From Candidatus Aenigmatarchaeota archaeon (GTDB lineage: Archaea; Aenigmatarchaeota; Aenigmatarchaeia; QMZS01): a stretch of 15,647 nt of DNA. Of this stretch, positions 1-5,817 are shown piece after piece. The stretch spans positions 1 to 15,647 of the forward strand of contig JAGGTL010000021.1 in assembly GCA_021163805.1 (NCBI GenBank). Reading direction: 5' to 3'. The notes under the pieces are model-generated. The model was not told the origin of the DNA and made no database searches. It saw nothing but the letters and a program-made list of their open reading frames with translations. The stretch's first letter is position 1. Every line of letters starts with the position of its first letter. The translations under genes were made by a program, and so were the position numbers.

Positions 1-1
1 A

Positions 2-127
2 CCAGAATTCCCAAAAACCGAAGAAACCCTGACAAAACCAGAAGAAACAGAATTAGAAGAAAAACCAGAATTCCCAAAAACCGAAGAAACCCTGACAAAA
101 CCAGAAGAAACAGAATTAGAAGAAAAA
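2..127 (+). repeat. Two identical 63-bp tandem repeats, in frame
   Basis: Positions 2-64 and 65-127 are identical base for base, with a period of 63 bp (21 codons). Identity that includes third codon positions points to recent duplication or slippage. More copies may lie left of the window. Confidence 0.95.
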
Positions 128-310
128 GAAAAAATAGATGACAAAATAAGGGAAATAGAGGACAAAATAAGCGAAATGAAAAAAATGGGCATAGATACTA
201 CAGAATTTGAAAAAGAATTAAAAAGCGCAAAAGAAGATCTCAACTTTGGATTATCAGTTCTGGCTGAAGATACGATAGACAGAATCTTAAAGAAATTGAA
301 AGAATACTGA
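2..310 (+). CDS. C-terminal part of an acidic repeat / coiled-coil protein (5' end outside window)
   Basis: An open frame enters from the left edge and ends at TGA 308-310, giving 102 visible residues. The first 42 residues are two copies of a 21-residue unit that starts PEFPKTEE and ends ETELEEK. It is rich in Glu, Lys, Thr and Pro and is probably an extended, disordered linker. Residues from about 43 onward (EKIDDKIREIEDKISEMKKM, then FEKELKSAKEDL) have heptad-like spacing of hydrophobics and probably form a coiled coil. No catalytic motif is visible and I do not recognise the family. The N-terminal domain lies upstream, so a surface, cytoskeletal or scaffold role cannot be separated. The next gene starts 32 nt downstream on the same strand, so co-transcription is possible. 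Confidence 0.7.
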   Translation, partial: PEFPKTEETLTKPEETELEEKPEFPKTEETLTKPEETELEEKEKIDDKIREIEDKISEMKKMGIDTTEFEKELKSAKEDLNFGLSVLAEDTIDRILKKLKEY

Positions 311-342
311 ACTTATCTAATGATTATAAAGAAGAATTAATT

Positions 343-702
343 ATGAAAATAGCAATTCCAACGGAAGATAAGAAAGGTCTCGATGGCAGAGTAGCGGAGC
401 ATTTCGGCAGGTGCAATTCTTACACTTTTCTTGATGAGAAGGGAAAAGTTATTGAAGTGATAGATAATACAAGCGAACATAAAGGTGGCTTTAAATTACC
501 ACCAGAACTTATGAAAAAGCATGGAGCAGAGATTTTGTTGTGCAGGGGAATTGGTCCAAAGGCTCTTGATTTATGCGGGCGATTAGGTATTAAGGTTTAT
601 GTCTCAGAAGCCAAAACAGTCCAAGAAATTTTTGAAAAATGGAATAACGGGAAAATTAAAAGAGCAAATTTTGAAGATGTTTGCAAAAAACATAAACTAT
701 GA
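343..702 (+). CDS. NifX / NifB-C-terminal-like Fe-Mo cofactor family protein
   Basis: A 119-residue single-domain protein of the dinitrogenase iron-molybdenum cofactor (Nitro_FeMo-Co; NifX/VnfX/MTH1175-like) family. It shows the usual start MKIAIPTE, the RVAEHFGRC segment (residues 16-24) and a C-x-GIGPKA segment near residues 68-74. These match the RNase H-like fold in which His and Cys bind metal clusters. Members bind or carry Fe-S or Mo-Fe-S clusters. Free-standing archaeal copies are usually not involved in nitrogen fixation, and no nif genes are seen here. Two MinD/ferredoxin ATPases lie downstream, the same partnership as in the bacterial orange-protein cluster, so a role as cofactor carrier or acceptor is the best inference. 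ATG 343 is the natural family start. The stop overlaps a possible small ORF as ATGA. Confidence 0.9.
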   Translation: MKIAIPTEDKKGLDGRVAEHFGRCNSYTFLDEKGKVIEVIDNTSEHKGGFKLPPELMKKHGAEILLCRGIGPKALDLCGRLGIKVYVSEAKTVQEIFEKWNNGKIKRANFEDVCKKHKL

Positions 703-845
703 GTGGAATTTATGCTTATCTTGGTTCTGCACAAAATTTAGGATATAACATTCAAATGCACAAAGCAAAAAACAAAAAAAGGAGGTGGCATATCAGAGGC
801 ATGAAAGATATTTTGATGAAAATGAAAGAGGTGCTAAAATGTTAA
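699..845 (+). CDS. Possible 48-residue bridging small ORF
   Basis: This frame starts at ATG 699, overlapping the previous gene's stop as ATGA, and ends at TAA 843-845, overlapping the ZIP transporter's ATG 839. The predicted peptide is 48 residues, strongly basic in its second half (KAKNKKRRWHIRGMK), and resembles no family I know. A strong Shine-Dalgarno-like GGAGGTGG lies at 781-788. It is 12 nt before an in-frame ATG at 801, so a 14-residue leader peptide (801-845) is an alternative. The overlaps at both ends fit a translationally coupled operon. An open frame of this length can still arise by chance, and without homologues it may be only an intergenic spacer. Confidence 0.3.
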   Translation: MSGIYAYLGSAQNLGYNIQMHKAKNKKRRWHIRGMKDILMKMKEVLKC

Positions 846-1588
846 TATGGATATTAATAAGCACATTTTTAATTAGCACGATAGCCTTTATCGGAGCTCT
901 AACTTTATTTTTAAAAGAAAAATTTCTAAACAATATTTTACTGATTCTGGTAGCATTTTCAGCAGGTGCATTGATTGGAGGAGCTTTCCTACATTTGCTT
1001 CCTGAAGCAATTTCAAAAGCTGGAGCTGAGAAAAGTTTCAGTTTATTCTTGTATTTGCTTCTTGGTTTTTGTACCTCCTTTATTCTGGAGCAGTTTATAA
1101 AATGGCATCATCATCATACTATAAAACATGTAGCGGAGTGCAAAATAAAGCCCTTTTCATACTTAATTTTAATTGGAGATGGCATACATAATTTTATTGA
1201 TGGATTGGTAATTGCAACTTCTTTTATCATTAATTTTTCAATAGGAATTGTTACTACAATAGCCATAGCTTTGCACGAGATACCGCAAGAATTGGGTGAT
1301 TATGGAGTTTTGGTCTATGGAGGTTTTAAGAAAAGGAAGGCATTGATGTTAAACTATTTGTCAGCAATAAGTGTAATTTTTGGAGGAATTGCAGGATATT
1401 TGCTTTCTAATTTGATTGGTCCCGCAATTATTTTTCTTTTGCCATTTACAGCTGGAAATTTTATTTATATTGCTTCTGCGGATTTAATTCCCGAAATCAA
1501 ACATAAAGCAAGCATAAGAAAATCATTAGTGCACTTCTTTGCCTTTTTAGCGGGCATATGCTTCATGTTGATGATTAAATTATTATAA
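839..1588 (+). CDS. ZIP-family (LIV-1-type) metal transporter
   Basis: A membrane protein with about eight predicted transmembrane segments, 249 residues from ATG 839. It has the ZIP transport signatures: HLLPEA at residue 52, DGIHNFIDG in TM4 (His117, Asn118, Asp121) and HEIPQELGD in TM5 (His146, Glu147, Glu151, Asp154). The last closely matches the LIV-1 subfamily consensus HExPHExGD. A cytoplasmic loop carries a HHHH cluster (residues 90-93), typical of ZIP metal-sensing loops. ZIP proteins move Zn2+, Fe2+ or Mn2+ into the cytoplasm; the metal here is unknown. I chose ATG 839 over an in-frame GTG at 785 because that GTG lies inside the GGAGGTGG motif and the added 18 residues are hydrophilic, while AGAGGTG precedes 839. 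It sits between the NifX-like and MinD/ferredoxin genes, suggesting metal supply for cofactor assembly. Confidence 0.93.
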   Translation: MLIWILISTFLISTIAFIGALTLFLKEKFLNNILLILVAFSAGALIGGAFLHLLPEAISKAGAEKSFSLFLYLLLGFCTSFILEQFIKWHHHHTIKHVAECKIKPFSYLILIGDGIHNFIDGLVIATSFIINFSIGIVTTIAIALHEIPQELGDYGVLVYGGFKKRKALMLNYLSAISVIFGGIAGYLLSNLIGPAIIFLLPFTAGNFIYIASADLIPEIKHKASIRKSLVHFFAFLAGICFMLMIKLL

Positions 1589-1595
1589 AAGGAAT

Positions 1596-2468
1596 ATGAA
1601 AATTGCAATTACTGGTGGAAAAGGAGGAACTGGTAAATCAACAATAGCCACAGCTTTATCTCATAAGTTGGCAAAAACAAAAAAAGTTTTGCTTTTGGAT
1701 TTGGATGTTGACTGCCCCAATGATGATTTGATTCTCGGAATTAAAACAGAAAAAGTAAAAGATGTTGAAAGCATGATTCCAAAATTTGATTATAAAAAAT
1801 GCGTAAAATGTGGCCTATGTTCAAAGGTTTGCAGAGAGCACGCAATCGTTTTCGTTAAGGGAAATTTTCCCTTTGTAATTCCAGAACAATGCATTGGTTG
1901 CAAAGCTTGCAAAATCGCATGTCCAAGAAATGCAATAGGAGAAAGAAAACAAAAAATAGGAGAGATTTTTACCAGCAGAGAAGGAAAGTTCACTCTTATC
2001 TTGGGGAGAATGAAACCCGGAATAGAAGAATCAAGCTTGGTTGTAAATGCAGTAAAAAAATTTTCAGAGCAATATGAAAAAAATTATGATTATGTAATTA
2101 TTGATACTGCGGCAGGAACTCATTGCCCAGTTATCTCCGCTTTGCTTGGTTGCGATATTGCCATTGGAATAACAGAACCAACTCCTCTTGGAGAACACGA
2201 TCTGGAACTGATACTGAAACTAACAAAAAATCTGAAAATCCAGATATATGTCATTATAAATAAATCAAATATGGGAAATAAAAAATTAATTGAAAATCTG
2301 ATAAAAAAATACAGAACAGATATCATTGCTGAGATTCCCTACAGCAAAAGCATTGAAATGAGTTATTCTGATGGAAAGCCAGTTGAACACGAATCTATAA
2401 ATCAAATTGCGAGGAGGATAGAACAATTGAATCTTTCTGTTTGCCAAAACAAAAACTTTAAAGTGTAG
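1596..2468 (+). CDS. MinD-superfamily P-loop ATPase with inserted 2[4Fe-4S] ferredoxin domain (copy 1)
   Basis: A 290-residue protein of the MinD/Mrp ATPase superfamily with an inserted ferredoxin domain. It has a deviant Walker A motif GGKGGTGKST (residues 7-16), a LLLDLDVDCPN switch segment (33-42) and a Walker B region YVIIDTAAGTHCP. The inserted ferredoxin domain has two complete CxxCxxCxxxC motifs: Cys69/72/75/79 and Cys99/102/105/109. These can ligate two [4Fe-4S] clusters. Related Mrp/NBP35 ATPases carry or transfer Fe-S clusters, and the bacterial ferredoxin-MinD pairs belong to the orange-protein complex. A cytoplasmic role in ATP-gated electron or cluster transfer is inferred. It starts 7 nt after the ZIP gene behind an AAAAGGA element, and is followed after 12 nt by a paralogue, a clear operon. 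Confidence 0.92.
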   Translation: MKIAITGGKGGTGKSTIATALSHKLAKTKKVLLLDLDVDCPNDDLILGIKTEKVKDVESMIPKFDYKKCVKCGLCSKVCREHAIVFVKGNFPFVIPEQCIGCKACKIACPRNAIGERKQKIGEIFTSREGKFTLILGRMKPGIEESSLVVNAVKKFSEQYEKNYDYVIIDTAAGTHCPVISALLGCDIAIGITEPTPLGEHDLELILKLTKNLKIQIYVIINKSNMGNKKLIENLIKKYRTDIIAEIPYSKSIEMSYSDGKPVEHESINQIARRIEQLNLSVCQNKNFKV

Positions 2469-2480
2469 TTTTTTATTAGG

Positions 2481-3362
2481 ATGAAAACGATAACGATTTT
2501 ATCTGGAAAGGGCGGGGTTGGGAAAAGCAGTTTTGCGGCTTCTTTATCTATTGTTCTGGCAGAAAAATATAAGATTGTTGCGGCAGATTGTGATGTTGAT
2601 GCTCCGAATCTTGGTTTATTGTTAGGGATCAAAAAATTCAAAAATCTGGAGAAAATATCAACAAATTATAAGGCCTTTGTAAATGAAAAAATAATAAAAT
2701 GCAAAAATAAGGATAAACTGTCCGATATATGTGCTTTTCAGGCAATTACTCTTGAGGAAGGAATTCCAGCAATAAATAAGTTTCTCTGTGAAGGCTGTGG
2801 AGCCTGCAAATTGCTTTGTCCGGAAGGAATAGAACTAAGAAAAGTGAAAAATGCGAAGATTCTGGAGACAAGTACAAAATACGGATTTTATCTCGTTTCA
2901 GGGCAACTGGAAATTGGTGAATCTGGCTCTGGAAAGATAGTAGAAGTTATTAAGGAAAAGGCAAAAAGAATTGGCGAAAAAACAAAAGCAGATTTTATTG
3001 TTATAGATTCATCCGCAGGAATAGGCTGTCCGGTAATAGCTTCTGTAAGGGAGAGCGATTTCGTTGTTGGCATAACAGAACCAACCCCTTCGGGTTTAAA
3101 TGATTTGAGAAGAGCCTTATCGGTTGTTGAGCATTTTAAAATACCTTCTGGACTTATTGTAAATAAATTTGATATGAACAAAACTTTCACAGAAAAAATT
3201 GAAAGATTTGCAAAGGAGAAAAATATTTCAATTCTTGGAAAAATCCCCTATGATGTTAGGTTTGTTGAAGCCCTTGTCAATTTAACTCCTTTAATTTTGT
3301 ATGCGAATGAATATCAAAATCTTTTTAATAAAATAAAAGATAATATTTTGAGTATATTGTGA
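2481..3362 (+). CDS. MinD-superfamily ATPase with degenerate ferredoxin domain (copy 2)
   Basis: A 293-residue paralogue of the preceding protein. It has Walker A SGKGGVGKSS (residues 8-17), the CDVDAPNLGLLLGI switch segment and the Walker B region FIVIDSSAGIGCP. The second ferredoxin motif is complete (Cys103/106/109/113). In the first motif only Cys74 and Cys84 remain; the two middle cysteines are replaced by Lys77 and Leu80. By the usual 2[4Fe-4S] ferredoxin ligand pattern, cluster II (Cys103/106/109 plus Cys84) is intact and cluster I is lost. Tandem, unequal MinD/ferredoxin pairs are common in archaea and anaerobic bacteria and probably act as heterodimers. This is the last gene of the operon, with tRNA-Leu 26 nt beyond its stop. 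Confidence 0.92.
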   Translation: MKTITILSGKGGVGKSSFAASLSIVLAEKYKIVAADCDVDAPNLGLLLGIKKFKNLEKISTNYKAFVNEKIIKCKNKDKLSDICAFQAITLEEGIPAINKFLCEGCGACKLLCPEGIELRKVKNAKILETSTKYGFYLVSGQLEIGESGSGKIVEVIKEKAKRIGEKTKADFIVIDSSAGIGCPVIASVRESDFVVGITEPTPSGLNDLRRALSVVEHFKIPSGLIVNKFDMNKTFTEKIERFAKEKNISILGKIPYDVRFVEALVNLTPLILYANEYQNLFNKIKDNILSIL

Positions 3363-3405
3363 TTTATTTTTTAAAACTAAATTATATTGCGGGGGTGTCC
3401 GAGTC

Positions 3406-3437
3406 AAAGGTTTTTAAATATAAAAACCTACCTCGAA
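3406..3437 (+). other. tRNA-Leu intron 1, D-loop, 32 nt
   Basis: A full BHB can be drawn. The outer helix is 3397-3399 with 3439-3441 (one G-U pair). The central 4-bp helix is CGAG (3400-3403) with CTCG (3432-3435). The 3-nt bulges are TC|A (3404-3406) and AA|T (3436-3438). Inside the intron is a perfect 9-bp hairpin, 3408-3416 with 3421-3429. Removal restores a normal D-loop. Confidence 0.8.
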
Positions 3438-3460
3438 TGGCCAAAGGAGCAGGACTTAAG

Positions 3461-3501
3461 AAATTAAGTTATGAGAACTTTGTTCGATGATATGTTGAGA
3501 A
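3461..3501 (+). other. tRNA-Leu intron 2, canonical 37/38 position, 41 nt
   Basis: The anticodon stem serves as the outer helix. The central helix is CTTA (3455-3458) with TGAG (3496-3499), four pairs including one G-U. The bulges are AG|A (3459-3461) and AA|A (3500-3502). A 5-bp hairpin (3466-3470 with 3476-3480) lies inside. The intron-side helix next to the BHB is weak. Confidence 0.82.
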
Positions 3502-3528
3502 ATCCTGTGCGTTAGTCGCTGCGAGGGT

Positions 3529-3546
3529 AGAATTTTGTTCCCTCTA
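3529..3546 (+). other. tRNA-Leu intron 3, T-loop 54/55, 18 nt
   Basis: The central helix is GAGG (3523-3526) with CCTC (3541-3544). The bulges are GT|A (3527-3529) and TA|T (3545-3547). The intron-side helix is GAA (3530-3532) with TTC (3538-3540). No outer helix is evident, so this is a relaxed BHB. Splicing joins T54 to T55-C56 and recreates the TTCGAAT loop. Confidence 0.75.
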
Positions 3547-3621
3547 TCGAATCCCTTCCCCCGCAGTTTTTATTATAATCGATTTCTGAATTTTATATAT
3601 TTTATTAAAATACATTTAATT

Positions 3622-3735
3622 ATGAATAATAAAAAACTCAGTTGGGATGAAATAAATAAGATGAGAGATGAGTTTATGAAAAATCCTGATTTTAGAAAAG
3701 CTGTTAAGGAATTTATAAAAATAACTTCTAAATAA
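3622..3735 (+). CDS. Small 37-residue protein of unknown function
   Basis: ATG 3622 opens a 37-codon frame ending at TAA 3733-3735. The peptide (SWDEINKMRDEFMKNPDF, then RKAVKEFIKITSK) is charged and predicted helical, and looks like a compact folded mini-protein rather than random translation. The longer open frame beginning at 3535 runs into the tRNA and is not a plausible start. Its 3' end overlaps the convergent PIN-domain RNase gene by 8 bp. An antitoxin or partner role for that RNase is possible from position alone; toxin-antitoxin pairs are usually co-directional, so this is speculative. Confidence 0.5.
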   Translation: MNNKKLSWDEINKMRDEFMKNPDFRKAVKEFIKITSK

Positions 3736-4213
3736 TTGAATTAATTGAAAGGAATTTTGGAGTTCTAAGATTGTGCAAAATATTTATTTTTACATAACTT
3801 TTGATTGCTATTTTTGAAGCCATTGTTTTATTATCTTCTGTTACAATTATATCTAGATTATTTAAAGAAGCAATTGCAACAATTATGAAGTCATTTTTGA
3901 TATTATGATAACTTTGTATACCACCAAGTTTTTTGTATTGTTTGAAATATTCCATTGCAAGTGTTAATGCTGAATCATTGGTTTTTAGTTCTTTATTATT
4001 GATGCTCTTATCATATATTTTCAGCAAAAGTAATCTTAATTTTTCTTTTTCTAACTTTATCTTTTTTGGAGTATTCCTCAATTCTTTTCTTATAATATCA
4101 GCGCCATATACAATTATATTTTGTTTTTTGAGAAGTTCTTCAAAATTAAACAACAATTTTTTATTTTCTGCCAATAAACCATATATATTTGTATCTAATA
4201 AGCATCTTATCAT
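3728..4213 (-). CDS. PIN-domain ribonuclease, VapC-like
   Basis: A 161-residue protein starting MIRCLLDTNIYGLLAE, the usual PIN opening with catalytic Asp7. The other expected acidic residues are Glu44 (IRKELR), Asp108 (NDFIIVAIAS) and Asp127 (TEDNKTM). PIN domains are Mg2+-dependent RNases; VapC-type toxins cut tRNA or rRNA, while others process RNA. ATG 4213 is the start because the motif follows at once; the in-frame upstream extension is the reverse-strand shadow of GatA's end. It begins 2 nt after the GatA stop, so the two are probably co-transcribed. No canonical VapB/RHH/AbrB antitoxin is visible. The only small neighbour is the convergent 37-residue ORF. The family call is firm, a toxin role uncertain. 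Confidence 0.85.
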   Translation of the reverse strand: MIRCLLDTNIYGLLAENKKLLFNFEELLKKQNIIVYGADIIRKELRNTPKKIKLEKEKLRLLLLKIYDKSINNKELKTNDSALTLAMEYFKQYKKLGGIQSYHNIKNDFIIVAIASLNNLDIIVTEDNKTMASKIAIKSYVKINILHNLRTPKFLSINSII

Positions 4214-4215
4214 TA

Positions 4216-5583
4216 TTAAACCCAACTTCCCAACTGCAAAATTTTTCCTTCCTGCAAGTGGTCTGAAATTATCTGCAATCCAATGGGCATTCCTTCTGAT
4301 GTACCGCATTTAATTGAGAGATGAGGAAAACCACAGAGATTTGGAGCAACGGTTAGAATATCCATCGCATATTGCCGTGCCGGAGAAAGCATGGCGATAT
4401 CCGTAAATTTTGGAGCAACAATTGGCATAGTTGGAGTAAGAAGGCAATCAAATTTTTTAAATTTTTCCTTAAATTCATTGATTATGTGTTTTCTAACTTT
4501 CAGAGCTTTCAGATAATATTTATCTCTATAACCGGATTTTCTGTAAAAAGTTCCCATCAAAATTCTCCTCTTCGCTTCCTCTCCAAAATATTCTCCTCTA
4601 ATTTCTGAGAAGAATTCATTATAATTTCCTTTTAACTCTTTTGTCTTTCCATATCTGATTCCGCAATATCTCGCAAGGTTTGTGCTCGCCTCACTCATCG
4701 CGATTATGTAATAACTTGGAAGAGCGAACTTTGTTGAAGGCATGGAAAATTCTTCATATTTTATTCCCTCGCTTTCAAGTTTTTTTATCGCTCTCCACAC
4801 TTCTTTTTTGATTTCTTCATCTGCAGATTCAAAATATTCAATTGGAACACCAACCCTGAATTTTGAAATATCCTTTTTCAGATAACTTGTATAATCCTCT
4901 AAATTTTTGTTTATTGAAGTTGAATCTTTTTTATCTTGCCCGACTATCTTTGTCAATCCGTAGGCAACTTCAAATACAGATTTTCCCATCAATCCAATTT
5001 TATCAAGGGATGAAGCGTAATCGATCAAACCATATCTTGAAATCAGACCATAAGTTGGAGTTAATCCAACAACACCGCAAAAACTTGCCGGACAGGAAAT
5101 AGATCCTCCAGTGGATTCGGCAATTGCAATGTGGGGCAAATTTAAAGCAGCTGTCAGGCAACCCGCCCCTCCAGAAGAACCCCCACAACTTCTTTTTATA
5201 TTCCACGGATTTTTTGGGATTCCATGAGCGCAGTTTAGGCAGAAAGATCCAAAACCAAATTCATCCATTTTTGTTTTTCCAATTATATACCCAACTTCTT
5301 TTATTTTTGAAATAACCGTTGCATCGAAGGGGGGGACATAATTTTCAAGAATTTTGGATCCAGCCGTCGTCCTTATTCCCTTTGTGCAGATGTTGTCTTT
5401 CACGGAAACCGGAATTCCAACAAACTTTTCATCTTTTATTTTTTTCATAAATTCTTCTCTGGCTTTTTCCTCGGAAATTGTAATGAAGGGTTCATAATCT
5501 TTCTGAATTTTCTTTATCTCTGAGAAAACATCATCTATCAGTTTCTCTTTATCCGGATTCTCTAAATATTCTCTAAGATTCAT
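4216..5583 (-). CDS. gatA: Glutamyl/aspartyl-tRNA amidotransferase subunit A (GatA-like amidase)
   Basis: A 455-residue amidase-signature protein. The Ser-cisSer-Lys machinery is visible: Lys62 (VSVKDNICTKG), Ser136/137 (CGGSSGG) and Ser161 (STGGS). Strong GatA context follows: CPASFCGVVGLTPTYGLISRYGLIDYASSLDKIG. GatA hydrolyses glutamine and supplies ammonia to GatB for converting Glu-tRNA(Gln) or Asp-tRNA(Asn). The usual SDTGGSIR loop reads ESTGGSIS here, so the conserved Asp and Arg are both replaced by Ser (157 and 163). The C terminus stops soon after GMPIGLQII, making the protein slightly shorter than typical GatA. No gatB or gatC is in the window. ATG 5583 has a TATA-like element about 20 nt upstream, so the mRNA may be leaderless. 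Another amidase-family function is possible but less likely. Confidence 0.87.
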   Translation of the reverse strand: MNLREYLENPDKEKLIDDVFSEIKKIQKDYEPFITISEEKAREEFMKKIKDEKFVGIPVSVKDNICTKGIRTTAGSKILENYVPPFDATVISKIKEVGYIIGKTKMDEFGFGSFCLNCAHGIPKNPWNIKRSCGGSSGGAGCLTAALNLPHIAIAESTGGSISCPASFCGVVGLTPTYGLISRYGLIDYASSLDKIGLMGKSVFEVAYGLTKIVGQDKKDSTSINKNLEDYTSYLKKDISKFRVGVPIEYFESADEEIKKEVWRAIKKLESEGIKYEEFSMPSTKFALPSYYIIAMSEASTNLARYCGIRYGKTKELKGNYNEFFSEIRGEYFGEEAKRRILMGTFYRKSGYRDKYYLKALKVRKHIINEFKEKFKKFDCLLTPTMPIVAPKFTDIAMLSPARQYAMDILTVAPNLCGFPHLSIKCGTSEGMPIGLQIISDHLQEGKILQLGSWV

Positions 5584-5596
5584 TATTATATTCGAA

Positions 5597-5606
5597 TTTT
5601 ATAAAT
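5597..5606 (-). promoter_or_regulatory. TATA-like box of gatA-PIN operon
   Basis: On the minus strand the sequence reads ATTTATAAAA, centred about 19 nt before ATG 5583. Archaeal TATA boxes lie about 26 nt before the transcription start, so the transcript should have little or no leader. Confidence 0.45.
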
Positions 5607-5748
5607 TCATAAACTTCACGGGCATACCTGCATACCCTTGCAGAATTAGTTATTCTCTTCATTATTTTCATCATCTAACTTTACTTTTTGTTGGGTTAAG
5701 CGCATCAAATATTGTAAAATTATTTATTTAAAAACAAATTAAATTTAG

Positions 5749-5799
5749 ATGATGATATTCCCTCTGAGCTTTGGCTATGATTATTGATGGGCAATCTGA
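5749..5799 (+). ncRNA. Candidate C/D box sRNA
   Basis: Box C ATGATGA (5749-5755) is followed by CTGA (5764-5767, D'), an imperfect C' ATGATTA (5777-5783), a 12-nt spacer and CTGA (5796-5799, D). The 12-nt C'-D spacer is the usual archaeal guide length; the C-D' spacer (8 nt) is short and no terminal stem is clear. A TATA-like TATTTATTTA (5721-5730) sits upstream at a suitable distance. Boxes this short can occur by chance. Confidence 0.33.
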
Positions 5800-5817
5800 G
5801 ATTAAAACTTTCTTTCT

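Larger units (their letters stand above)
3389..3565 (+). tRNA. tRNA-Leu(UAA) with three introns
   Basis: The acceptor arms GCGGGGG (3389-3395) and CCCCCGC (3558-3564) pair perfectly, with discriminator A3565. The D-stem is TCC (3398-3400) with GGA (3446-3448). The anticodon stem is CAGGA (3450-3454) with TCCTG (3503-3507), enclosing loop CTTAAG+A, so the anticodon is TAA (3457-3459). A 15-nt variable arm (3508-3522) marks a class II tRNA. The T-stem is GAGGG (3523-3527) with CCCTT (3553-3557). It folds only if three segments are removed: 3406-3437, 3461-3501 and 3529-3546. The spliced product is 86 nt, with a normal Leu-type D-loop (GAGTC+TGGCCAAA) and T-loop (T+TCGAAT). No CCA is encoded. 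Discriminator A and the long variable arm support leucine. Confidence 0.9.

Noticed and set aside
785..838. GTG 785 as the start of the ZIP transporter
   Set aside because: The GTG is part of the GGAGGTGG ribosome-binding-like motif and the extra 18 residues are hydrophilic and unlike ZIP N termini; ATG 839 fits better.
3523..3545. Reading GAGGG...CCCTC as the T-stem with a 12-nt loop
   Set aside because: It leaves TATCGAATCCCTT unpaired before the acceptor, whereas removing 18 nt gives a standard T-arm.
3535..3621. Upstream extension of the 37-residue ORF
   Set aside because: It would begin inside tRNA-Leu, and the sequence before ATG 3622 has no protein-like character.
4214..4309. N-terminal extension of the PIN protein
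   Set aside because: It overlaps gatA out of frame; the PIN motif LLDTN lies directly after ATG 4213.
3933..4313. Plus-strand frame of 126 residues
   Set aside because: It is antisense to the PIN gene, with a composition (Phe, Leu, Ser-rich) typical of reverse-strand shadows.
5640..5674. Minus-strand C/D box sRNA starting at ATGATGA (5674-5668)
   Set aside because: No CTGA box follows at a suitable distance.
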